Shown piece by piece: positions 7,184 through 13,279 of a stretch of DNA of 19,882 bases. The stretch covers positions 1-19,882 of the forward strand of contig CAJMOS010000052.1 in the NCBI GenBank assembly GCA_905215015.1, written 5' to 3'. The position numbers and the translations under genes were made by a program. Under the pieces are notes generated by a model. That model did not search any database. It saw only the letters and a program-made list of their open reading frames with translations, and was not told where the DNA came from. The stretch's first letter is position 1. Each line of letters begins with the position of its first letter. This DNA comes from an uncultured bacterium (GTDB taxonomy: Bacteria; Spirochaetota; Spirochaetia; Sphaerochaetales; Sphaerochaetaceae).

Positions 7184-7438
7184 ATGGACATGCGGAAGGT
7201 GCTGGACAAGGTAGAGAACAGGGGCATCGGGAAAGGTATCAAACAGGGCCTCAGACAGGGTATCAAGCAGGGTGTCGAACAAGGCATCGAACAAGGCATC
7301 GACAAAGCCCGGATCGCCATGGCGTTGCGGATGATCCAGGCCGGGGAACCAGACAAAAAGATTGGCGAGTATACTGGACTCTCGGAGAGTCGGGTGAAGG
7401 CGATGCGCGGGCAGATGATTTCCGACTCTGGCTCATGA
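7184..7438 (+). CDS. Free-standing RpnS-like protein, duplicate of the Rpn C-terminal module
   Basis: A small gene of 84 codons whose product aligns almost end to end with the C-terminal 70 residues of the upstream nuclease: VLDKVENRG, then seven Gly-x-x-x units (GIGK, GIKQ, GLRQ, GIKQ, GVEQ, GIEQ, GIDK), then MALRMIQAGEPDKKIGEYTG and a divergent tail. No nuclease domain is present. The frame is open further upstream to 7079, but that part resembles nothing, whereas ATG 7184 has GGGAGA at good spacing. The frame is intact and substitutions are spread, so it does not look like a decaying remnant. It could be a dedicated antitoxin, a decoy, or the leftover of a second rpn gene that lost its front. 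It ends 19 bp before the convergent MATE gene end. Confidence 0.7.
   Translation: MDMRKVLDKVENRGIGKGIKQGLRQGIKQGVEQGIEQGIDKARIAMALRMIQAGEPDKKIGEYTGLSESRVKAMRGQMISDSGS
7199..7400 (+). repeat. Direct duplication, copy 2 (free-standing tail gene)
   Basis: Second copy of the 6895-7071 segment, longer by two internal 12-bp units. Similarity starts right after the new gene's start codons and fades after GTGAAGG, so the copied module matches one protein domain closely. Confidence 0.9.
7223..7306 (+). repeat. 12-bp repeat array, 7 units, coding Gly-x-x-x
   Basis: Seven 12-bp units encode GIGK, GIKQ, GLRQ, GIKQ, GVEQ, GIEQ and GIDK. Compared with the array in the nuclease gene, one extra GIKQ and one extra GIEQ unit are present, consistent with slippage or unequal recombination. 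Confidence 0.85.
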
Positions 7439-7457
7439 GTCCGGTCTTGCCACAGGC

Positions 7458-8822
7458 TCAAGAACGTTCCTGTTTTCTCCATGCCCGTGGGGCGATGAGG
7501 AAATAGGCGGCCATCATCAGGACGCTGGTCAGAAGCCAGGTGATGGGGTAGACCGAGGCGAGGACGGGATACGTATGGTGGGCGGCAAAGATGGTGGCGA
7601 TCCAAATCAGGCGGAAGATGCAGATGCCGAAGACCGAAATGATGGTGGGGATGACCGAGTAGCCGATGCTGCGCAGAATCCCGCTTGTCACGTTGTAGAT
7701 GACGGCGACCCATTGGAAGCGTTGGGCATAGTCGATCCTCCATACCGCGTAGGTGAGCACCTCCGGGTCCGAGGTGTAAATCCGGCAGAGGGGCTCGGCG
7801 AAGAGGGTGCAGACCAGGCACATGGCTCCGACGACCAGCATGCCCAGCAGGATCGACAGCCGCATCACCTGCCTGCAGCGCCGGTGTTTCCCCGCCCCAT
7901 AGTTCTGGCTGGAGAAGGTCATGGCGGCCTGGGTGAAGGCGGAGTCCATGTAGTTGGTGTAGCTCTCGTAGGTCAGCCCGGTGGCGTTGCCGGCGACACA
8001 GGCGCTGCCGAAGCTGTTGAAACCGCTTTGTATCACCACGTTGCTGATTGAGAAGAGCATGCTCTGGAAACCTGCCGGAAGCCCGATATGGAGCATTTCC
8101 GTGAAGAGGGCCGGGGTGATTGCGAGGTCGTGGAATGAGAGATGGATGTCTCCTTTCTCCTTATGGAGGAAGCACAGGAGCATGATGGCGCTTACCGCGT
8201 TGCTGAGTACCGTGGCGATGGCGACTCCTGCGACAGCCCAGCCGAAGCCGACGACGAAGAGCAGGTTGAGCAGCACGTTGATGACGCCGGCAAGCAGCAG
8301 GGTATAGAGGGGGCGTTTCGTGTCTCCCCAGGAACGCAATACCGCTGCGGAGAAGTTGTAGAGCATCAGCACCGGCATGCCGCCGAAATAAATCCGCAGA
8401 TAAAGCACAGCCAGGTCGAGCACGTCTTCCGGAGCCTGCATCAAGGTCAGAAGCGGACGGGCGGTGAAGAAGCCAAGGCAGGCAAGCAGCAGACCGCTGA
8501 CCAGCCCGAGGGCGATGGCGGTATGGACGCCACGCCGGGTCTTCTCATGGTCTCCCTTTCCCAGAGCCTTGGCGATGACGACATTGACACCGATTGCCAG
8601 CCCTGAAAACAGGCTGACCTGCAGGTTGATCACGCTGCTGTTTGCCCCCACTGCCGCCATCGCGGCCTTGCCGCAGAAGTGGCCCACCACGGCGATGTCC
8701 GCCGAATTGAACAATTGCTGGAGGATGCTGGCGAGAGCGACAGGGACGGCAAAGCGGATGATGCCGCTTGCAAGAGGACCTTCGGTCATGTCGATGGATG
8801 TTCGGGTGTTCACCCCAACCAT
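7458..8822 (-). CDS. MATE-family efflux transporter
   Basis: Multidrug and toxin extrusion transporter of 454 residues with twelve predicted membrane helices in two homologous halves. The front signature MTEGPLASGIIRFAVPVALASILQQLFNSADIAVVGHFCG, here read as three adjoining blocks, is typical of the DinF/NorM-like group, as are the early AAVGANSSVI, the central YFGGMPVLMLYNFSAAVLRS and the second-half QNYGAGKHRR. Such proteins export organic cations or other toxic compounds in exchange for Na+ or H+; the substrate cannot be assigned. AAGGGA precedes the ATG. It stands alone between the convergent RpnS-like gene and the DUF134-NifX gene, with a hairpin in the 178-bp gap to the latter. Confidence 0.92.
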   Translation of the reverse strand: MVGVNTRTSIDMTEGPLASGIIRFAVPVALASILQQLFNSADIAVVGHFCGKAAMAAVGANSSVINLQVSLFSGLAIGVNVVIAKALGKGDHEKTRRGVHTAIALGLVSGLLLACLGFFTARPLLTLMQAPEDVLDLAVLYLRIYFGGMPVLMLYNFSAAVLRSWGDTKRPLYTLLLAGVINVLLNLLFVVGFGWAVAGVAIATVLSNAVSAIMLLCFLHKEKGDIHLSFHDLAITPALFTEMLHIGLPAGFQSMLFSISNVVIQSGFNSFGSACVAGNATGLTYESYTNYMDSAFTQAAMTFSSQNYGAGKHRRCRQVMRLSILLGMLVVGAMCLVCTLFAEPLCRIYTSDPEVLTYAVWRIDYAQRFQWVAVIYNVTSGILRSIGYSVIPTIISVFGICIFRLIWIATIFAAHHTYPVLASVYPITWLLTSVLMMAAYFLIAPRAWRKQERS

Positions 8823-8957
8823 CTTATCCCTTGCCGGGCTCTCTTGCCAGTCTCTGGCGGGATGAGTGCTTGTGTGTTTTCGTAGGTCTCAATGGAAAAG
8901 GTGGAACGGAAAGCCGTTTTTCTGTCGGGTGGGCAAGAATGCGGGAACGAAAGCGCG

Positions 8958-8985
8958 GGCGGGATAGTAGACGTCCCATCCCGCC
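8958..8985 (-). terminator. Hairpin after the DUF134-NifX gene, possible terminator
   Basis: GGCGGGAT (8958-8965) and ATCCCGCC (8978-8985) form a perfect 8-bp stem with a 12-base loop, 15 bases beyond the stop of the minus-strand DUF134-NifX gene. On the minus strand it is followed only by a weak T-containing stretch (CGCGCTTTCGTT), so it may terminate inefficiently or protect the mRNA end. The rest of the 8823-9000 gap shows only a smaller GCCAG/CTGGC hairpin. Confidence 0.5.
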
Positions 8986-9000
8986 ACACAGGAGGGTGTG

Positions 9001-9390
9001 TCAGCAATGGTGTTCGCAGCCGCACTCGTGGTCGTGATGTCCGCATCCGTCATTGTGGTGGCACCCGCAGGTGGGATGGTCTCCCTGGACAAGTCTTCCT
9101 TCGAGCAGGGCATGGACCAGGTCATCGCACTTTCCTTCTGCGCCGGCATAGCAGGTGATTCCGGCTGCTTGCAGGGCGGTGATGGCGCCACCCCCGATTC
9201 CACCGGCGATGACGACGTCGACGTCCAGTCCGCTCAAAAGACCAGCGAGGGCTCCATGGCCCTGCCCGTTTGTTCCGATGACCTCGCGTTGCTTGACCGT
9301 GTTCGCCTCGACCGTGTAGATGGCGAACTGCTCGCTCTTTCCGAAGTGCTGGAAAAGCATCTCGTTCTCATAGGGTACTGCAATCTTCAT
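9001..9390 (-). CDS. Possible internal start giving a stand-alone NifX-like product
   Basis: Met113 of the fusion protein, exactly at the start of the NifX domain, is preceded by AAGGAAGGAACC, a strong ribosome-site-like sequence. Initiation there would yield a 129-residue NifX-domain protein with the His/Cys tail but without the DNA-binding domain. In many genomes DUF134 and NifX proteins are separate genes, so this may be a relic of that organisation. Only the sequence signal supports it. Confidence 0.3.
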   Translation of the reverse strand: MKIAVPYENEMLFQHFGKSEQFAIYTVEANTVKQREVIGTNGQGHGALAGLLSGLDVDVVIAGGIGGGAITALQAAGITCYAGAEGKCDDLVHALLEGRLVQGDHPTCGCHHNDGCGHHDHECGCEHHC

Positions 9391-9726
9391 GGTTCCTTCC
9401 TTGACGGGTCTTCCGTCCCGCGCACACCCCCAGCCCTTGTCCTCGCCAAAGGCGACACATCCCCCACCGATGGTAAGGACTGTGCCGTTGACGAGCGCTT
9501 GGGCGACTTTCTGATGCGCGCTTCCCAAAATGTTCTGCATCGTGCTTCGACCCACCTGCATGCGCTCTGCGGCCGCCTGCTGGTCCAGCTGTACCAGGTC
9601 GACCAAACGGAGCGCTTCCAGCTCGTCCATCGTCAGGTTGATGCGGACATCCGAGGCTGGTACCGGCTCAAATCGGCGGCAACAAGGGTTCCGGTAGATG
9701 ATTCTGGCGCGTATGGGGCGAGGCAT
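9001..9726 (-). CDS. DUF134 HTH protein fused to a NifB/NifX-type domain, His/Cys-rich tail
   Basis: Three-part protein of 241 residues. Residues 1-100 match DUF134, a small family with a sigma-like helix-turn-helix (MARP-like start, CCRRF, LTMDELEALRLVDL, QLDQQAAAERMQVGRSTMQ), suggesting DNA binding. Residues 113-205 match the dinitrogenase iron-molybdenum cofactor/NifX fold (MKIAVPYEN, FQHFGKSEQFAIY, GLLSGLDVDVVIAGGIG, AGITCYAGA), which binds iron-sulfur or metal cofactors. The last 25 residues contain 8 His and 6 Cys, a likely metal-binding tail. No nitrogenase genes are nearby, so a metal- or cluster-sensing regulator is a reasonable inference. AAGGAG lies 6 bases before the ATG. The gene has its own promoter with a palindrome, 68 bp after the C-S lyase gene. 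Confidence 0.87.
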   Translation of the reverse strand: MPRPIRARIIYRNPCCRRFEPVPASDVRINLTMDELEALRLVDLVQLDQQAAAERMQVGRSTMQNILGSAHQKVAQALVNGTVLTIGGGCVAFGEDKGWGCARDGRPVKEGTMKIAVPYENEMLFQHFGKSEQFAIYTVEANTVKQREVIGTNGQGHGALAGLLSGLDVDVVIAGGIGGGAITALQAAGITCYAGAEGKCDDLVHALLEGRLVQGDHPTCGCHHNDGCGHHDHECGCEHHC

Positions 9727-9738
9727 GGCAGCTCCTTG

Positions 9739-9758
9739 TTATTGGCATATGCCAATAA
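9739..9758. promoter_or_regulatory. Perfect 20-bp palindrome, probable operator of the DUF134-NifX gene
   Basis: TTATTGGCATATGCCAATAA is identical to its reverse complement over 20 bp, with about 0.02 expected by chance in a window of this size at equal base frequencies. It lies 12 bp before the DUF134-NifX start and covers the predicted transcription start. A dimeric regulator bound here would block transcription. The DUF134 protein itself is the obvious candidate. Confidence 0.75.
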
Positions 9759-9762
9759 CTCG

Positions 9763-9791
9763 AAGATACCACCATTTCGCCAGGATTGCAA
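9763..9791 (-). promoter_or_regulatory. Predicted promoter of the DUF134-NifX gene
   Basis: On the minus strand TTGCAA (9791-9786) and TATCTT (9768-9763) are separated by 17 bp, each matching four of six consensus bases. The start point would fall near 9756, inside the palindrome. Confidence 0.5.
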
Positions 9792-9794
9792 GGG

Positions 9795-11039
9795 TCAGCT
9801 GCGCTTGAGCCGATTGACCGCATCAGCCATGCGCCGGATGGCCTCAAGGACGCTTGCCCTGCGCACTCCGTAGTTGAAGCGGACGAAGCCGCGATAGGCG
9901 TCTCCACCGCCGAACCAGGTGCCGTCGTTGCAGCAGACCTGCGCCCTGATGCCGAAGAAACGGCTTGCCGTTCCACCCATGGGGCTGAGCTTCGGGTCGT
10001 ACAGGTCAGGATGCTCCTTCTCGTCCTTTTGCATCAGAGGCAGGGCTTGGGAGCAGTCGACCAGACCAACGAAGCTGGCGTTCGGTCTGACGAAGACCAG
10101 TTCGGGGCAGTGCTCGGAAAAGTAGGACTCGATCAGGGCCGCGTTGCCTTCCAGGTAGGGAATCAACTCCATCAGCCAATCGTATCCATGCCGGTATGCG
10201 GCAAGGGCGATGGTGGTGGAGAAAAAGGAAGTCTCGCTTATCCGGTTTTGCTCCTTCATGACCTCCATCCGGTTCCTGAGTTCCTCGTCATGGGTGACGA
10301 CGACGGAAAAATGCTCTCCAGCGACATTGAATGTCTTCGAGGGAGCCATGCAGACGGCGCACGGGCAGGAATGGGTTTCGGCCACCTCCACCATGGAGAT
10401 GTGCTTGGTGTAGGAGAGGTCGGCATGGATCTCGTCGCTGATGACGGCAAGGTGGTGCTCGCCGGCTTTGCACGCCAGCTTCTCCAGTTCTTCCCTTCCG
10501 AATACGTCCCCGCTCGGGTTCTGGGGGGAGCAGAAGACCAACAGTTTCGCCTGGTCCGCCAACGTGTCGAAGTTCTCCCAGTCCAGAGAGAAGCGGTGGC
10601 TGTGCGGATCATAGCGCATCGGCCAGGGTACCAGCTTCCGGTTCAGGTTCTGGGTGATGTCCATGAAGGGCTTGTAGGCCGGCAGCGGTACGATCACCCC
10701 GTCGCCCTCTCGGGTAAGCAACCGCATCATCATGCTGACCGATACCAGCACGCCAGGGAAGGTGACCACCTCTTGCGGGGTGAGATGGGTGCCATGTCGC
10801 CGGTTCGCGAAATCGCAGAACGCCTCCTTGACGCCATCGAAGTGGGGATATCCGTAGATCCCGCTTTTTGCGGCGACGAGCGCCGCATCGCTGATTTCCG
10901 TTGCGGCACGGAAATCCATGTCCGCGACCCAGAAGGGTTCGGCATCGGGGTTGGCGCAGAACGTCTTGATCGCGTCCCTGTTCCATTTGACAGATAGCGT
11001 GTGGGTGCGGTCCACTACTTGGTCGAATTGGCTTTCCAT
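9795..11039 (-). CDS. patB: MalY/PatB-type PLP-dependent cystathionine beta-lyase (C-S lyase)
   Basis: Fold-type I PLP enzyme of 414 residues. Lys235 in APSKTFNVAG is the expected Schiff-base lysine, Asp202 in SDEIHADL contacts the cofactor nitrogen, and Asn174 in SPQNPSG binds its phenolic oxygen. The start VVDRTHTLSVKW and the text FWVADMDF are hallmarks of the MalY/PatB subgroup, which cleaves C-S bonds of cystathionine, cysteine or related amino acids to give pyruvate, ammonia and a thiol; some members also act as aminotransferases. AGGAG is 7 bases before the ATG. The gene overlaps the end of the EFR1 gene by 25 bp, so it is the last member of the aroA operon. Family assignment is firm, physiological substrate is not. 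Confidence 0.88.
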   Translation of the reverse strand: MESQFDQVVDRTHTLSVKWNRDAIKTFCANPDAEPFWVADMDFRAATEISDAALVAAKSGIYGYPHFDGVKEAFCDFANRRHGTHLTPQEVVTFPGVLVSVSMMMRLLTREGDGVIVPLPAYKPFMDITQNLNRKLVPWPMRYDPHSHRFSLDWENFDTLADQAKLLVFCSPQNPSGDVFGREELEKLACKAGEHHLAVISDEIHADLSYTKHISMVEVAETHSCPCAVCMAPSKTFNVAGEHFSVVVTHDEELRNRMEVMKEQNRISETSFFSTTIALAAYRHGYDWLMELIPYLEGNAALIESYFSEHCPELVFVRPNASFVGLVDCSQALPLMQKDEKEHPDLYDPKLSPMGGTASRFFGIRAQVCCNDGTWFGGGDAYRGFVRFNYGVRRASVLEAIRRMADAVNRLKRS

Positions 11040-11812
11040 TTGGCACTCCTATAGGTTTCGATATGGCTGCGGGGATTGATATAGGATGCCTGCCAGTTCC
11101 TCATTTGGTAGAGGAGCGCCTGCTTCGGGCAGACGAGCAGGCAGGCGAAGCAACCGATGCAGCCAGCCCCGAACCGTGGCTTCTTTCCCATGGTGATGGC
11201 AAACGTGGGGCAGATCTGGGCGCAGGCTCCGCAGGAGATGCAGACATCGCTGGCGGAAAGGAACTTTCCCGTCCTTGCCTGCGTCCGGTATGCCTTGGGC
11301 ATGAGAAACCTGCCGGCGAGTCTGGCAAAGGGGAGCCGGGAAGGGATGCGGAGCGCTCCTCCGTCGATTTCCTTGGCGATTCGGGCAAGTTTTCCATCCG
11401 CCTCGTCGAGCATTGGCTTCCAGTCGAGCTTGGCCCGCATCGGTACCCGCCCCACGTGGGTGTCGATCATCCGCACCGAATGCTGGTAGCTGGGTGCGCA
11501 TCCCGCCTCGGTCACGAGCTTTTCGAGAATCTGGGGAGCGAGAGAGGGCGTCTTGCCGCAGGTATGCAGGCAAAACAGGTACTTGACCTGGCTCTTGTCC
11601 GCCTGGCGGAAGGGACCTCTGAGGAAGTCGACGACAGGTGGCGAGGGGAATCCGTCGTAGACCGGTCCGATGATGCCGACCCGTTCGGTGAGAATGACTG
11701 GCTTGTCGCTTGGCAGCAGCATGATTTCGCTTTCTCCGAGCGATTGGGCCAGCTTTTGCGCCGCATACAGGCTGTTGCCGGTAGCGCTCATGACATAGAG
11801 GGTGGTTTTCAT
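11015..11812 (-). CDS. EFR1-family flavodoxin-like ferredoxin, two [4Fe-4S] clusters
   Basis: Predicted cytoplasmic electron-transfer protein of 265 residues. An N-terminal flavodoxin-like domain starts MKTTLYVMSATGNSLYAAQ with the phosphate-binding loop at residues 9-14, and continues with GIIGPVYDGFPSPPVVDFL. The C-terminal part has two CxxCxxCxxxC(P) motifs, Cys191/194/197/201 and Cys218/221/224/228, which bind two [4Fe-4S] clusters. Proteins of this architecture are common in anaerobes; their partners are mostly unknown. The frame is open upstream to 12232 but that part is antiframe to aroA. ATG 11812 overlaps the aroA stop as ATGA, giving translational coupling. The 3' end overlaps the C-S lyase gene by 25 bp. 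Confidence 0.88.
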   Translation of the reverse strand: MKTTLYVMSATGNSLYAAQKLAQSLGESEIMLLPSDKPVILTERVGIIGPVYDGFPSPPVVDFLRGPFRQADKSQVKYLFCLHTCGKTPSLAPQILEKLVTEAGCAPSYQHSVRMIDTHVGRVPMRAKLDWKPMLDEADGKLARIAKEIDGGALRIPSRLPFARLAGRFLMPKAYRTQARTGKFLSASDVCISCGACAQICPTFAITMGKKPRFGAGCIGCFACLLVCPKQALLYQMRNWQASYINPRSHIETYRSAKWKANSTK

Positions 11813-13056
11813 CGCAGACTCTCCAGCAGGGAATAGAAGGAAGGGAAGGTGACGTCCACCGCGCTGGTGTCGTCGATCGTCAAGGGTACCTTGCTGGAGA
11901 GCACGCTGAGGGCCATGATGATCCGATGGTCCCCATGACCTTTGACGGCGGCTCGGTGCAGGGGTTTCCCCCCATGGATGATGATGCCGTCCGGCTCTTC
12001 GGTGACTTCCGCCCCGAGCTTCTCCAGCTCCATCCGCATGACGGCGATGCGGTCTGTTTCCTTGATGCGGGCCTGGGCGACGTTGGCCAGCCTGACCGTC
12101 CCCTCGCATGCCGTCGCGACGACGCAGAGCGCGGGAAGGGCGTCCGGGATGTTGTTCAGGTCGAAGGTGCCGCCTTGCAGGCGCTTGCCTCCGGTGACAG
12201 TGACGCTGTGCTCTCCGTAGGTGACCTCGCACCCCATCGCCTCGAGGATCCGCAGGATTTCCTTGTCCCCTTGGCTATCGTTCCTTTCCAGCCCGGTGAC
12301 GGTGATGGTGCTTCCGTCCAGGGCGGCGAGGGCGAAGAAGAAGGAGGCGGAGCTGTAGTCACCGGGAACCTGGGCACGCACAGGCTGGTAGCGCTGTCTC
12401 CCGTCCACATGGAAATGGCTCCAGTCCCCATTGGCCTGGTAGGAGATGCCCTGCTCGTCCAGCCATCGCAAGGTCATGCCGACGTAGGGCCGCTCGTAGA
12501 GGAGCGGCACCTCGATTTCGCTGGCACCGTCTGCCATGGCCAGGCCAAGCAGCAGGGCCGACAGGTACTGGCTGGTCGGGCACTCGATGGTACAGGTGCC
12601 GCCGGCAATCGGTCCTTGGATGGAAAAGGGTGCGTGGTCTCCCTCGCACTTCGCGCCCAGGGAGACGAGTGCGTCAAGCAGCGGCTTGACGGGACGTTTC
12701 TGCAGTTGCCCGTCACCGGTGATGGTGAACCGGAAAGGCAAGGTGGCGAGCATGGCGGTGGCCAGGTACAGGGTGGTGCCGCTGTTCATGCAGTCCAGCA
12801 CGAGTCCGTCCCGTAAGGCCAGATGGGTGCTGTCCACGGTAAGGGTCGATCCATCCTCGCTGAAGGAAAGCTTGGCCCCTAGGCTTTCGGCCAGATGGAA
12901 ACACGCCTTGGTGTCCCGGCTCTGCAGGACTCCGGTGATGGTGCTGACGCCATGGGCGAAAGTGGCGATCAGGGTGGCGCGGATTGTCTGGCTTTTGGAA
13001 CCGGGAATCCGGATGGTCCCCTGATAGATATGTGGCAAAAGGCTCATCGATTGCAT
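11809..13056 (-). CDS. aroA: 3-phosphoshikimate 1-carboxyvinyltransferase (EPSP synthase)
   Basis: Cytosolic shikimate-pathway enzyme that joins shikimate 3-phosphate and phosphoenolpyruvate. The product has 415 residues, normal for the family, with the substrate-binding IPGSKSQTIRA (Lys21, Ser22, Arg26), DCMNSGTTLYLATAML, KRPVKPLLDAL, NNIPDALPAL, ARIKETDRIAVM with its conserved Lys-Glu-Asp/Arg set, and GHGDHRIIMAL near the end. No other aro gene is in the window. Start choice is uncertain: GTG 13062, ATG 13056 and ATG 13047 are all close, and none has a strong ribosome site. It is the first gene of an operon with EFR1 and the C-S lyase, coupled by an ATGA overlap, and divergent from the peptide transporter operon. 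Confidence 0.94.
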   Translation of the reverse strand: MQSMSLLPHIYQGTIRIPGSKSQTIRATLIATFAHGVSTITGVLQSRDTKACFHLAESLGAKLSFSEDGSTLTVDSTHLALRDGLVLDCMNSGTTLYLATAMLATLPFRFTITGDGQLQKRPVKPLLDALVSLGAKCEGDHAPFSIQGPIAGGTCTIECPTSQYLSALLLGLAMADGASEIEVPLLYERPYVGMTLRWLDEQGISYQANGDWSHFHVDGRQRYQPVRAQVPGDYSSASFFFALAALDGSTITVTGLERNDSQGDKEILRILEAMGCEVTYGEHSVTVTGGKRLQGGTFDLNNIPDALPALCVVATACEGTVRLANVAQARIKETDRIAVMRMELEKLGAEVTEEPDGIIIHGGKPLHRAAVKGHGDHRIIMALSVLSSKVPLTIDDTSAVDVTFPSFYSLLESLR

Positions 13057-13077
13057 GCTCACAATCTAGCAGAAAGT

Positions 13078-13122
13078 GGATAAAGGGGAAAGAATGTTTT
13101 GGATAAAGGGGAAAGAATGTTT
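13078..13122. repeat. Tandem direct repeat, two copies, 23-bp period
   Basis: GGATAAAGGGGAAAGAATGT starts at 13078 and again at 13101; the identity spans 22 bp and the copies are directly adjacent apart from one base. It lies just upstream of aroA in the divergent region, where a regulator or polymerase would bind. Confidence 0.85.
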
Positions 13123-13148
13123 CGAATTGTTTTGTATAAGGCGTGTAA

Positions 13149-13162
13149 GTTTTTGCAAAAAC
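13149..13162. promoter_or_regulatory. 14-bp perfect palindrome between aroA and the peptide transporter operon
   Basis: GTTTTTGCAAAAAC equals its own reverse complement. It sits about 30 bp upstream of the predicted transporter promoter, a common place for an operator. About one such palindrome is expected by chance in 20 kb, so support is weak. Confidence 0.3.
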
Positions 13163-13176
13163 GTGCATATGGGTGC

Positions 13177-13205
13177 TTGTTAAGGATTTTTAAAGTAGGT
13201 ACTAT
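13177..13205 (+). promoter_or_regulatory. Candidate promoter of the peptide transporter operon
   Basis: TTGTTA (13177-13182) and TACTAT (13200-13205) are 17 bp apart, each with four of six consensus bases, in an AT-rich patch. The start near 13212 would give a leader of about 68 bases containing the hairpin at 13225-13247. Confidence 0.4.
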
Positions 13206-13224
13206 ATCCAAAATGTATTGGGTT

Positions 13225-13247
13225 TCCTCCAATAGGGAGGAGTTTTT
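13225..13247 (+). promoter_or_regulatory. Leader hairpin with T-tract, possible attenuator
   Basis: TCCTCC (13225-13230), loop AATAG and GGAGGA (13236-13241) form a 6-bp stem followed by GTTTTT, the shape of an intrinsic terminator, ahead of the binding-protein gene. CCTCCAA (13226-13232) is also perfectly complementary to TTGGAGG (13266-13272), the ribosome site of that gene, so the two structures exclude each other. Confidence 0.45.
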
Positions 13248-13279
13248 GGTTCTACTTCAAATTTTTTGGAGGTGTTGGT

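Noticed and set aside
7452..7476. ACAGG/CCTGT hairpin with TTTT as terminator of the Rpn tail gene
   Set aside because: Short stem with a 12-base loop, lying partly inside the convergent MATE coding end; cannot be told from chance.
8905..8921. Small AACGG/CCGTT hairpin followed by T residues
   Set aside because: Only a 5-bp stem, and no plus-strand gene ends upstream of it.
11813..12232. Upstream extension of the EFR1 frame to 12232
   Set aside because: The extension is Arg/His-rich text antiframe to aroA without similarity; family similarity begins exactly at ATG 11812.
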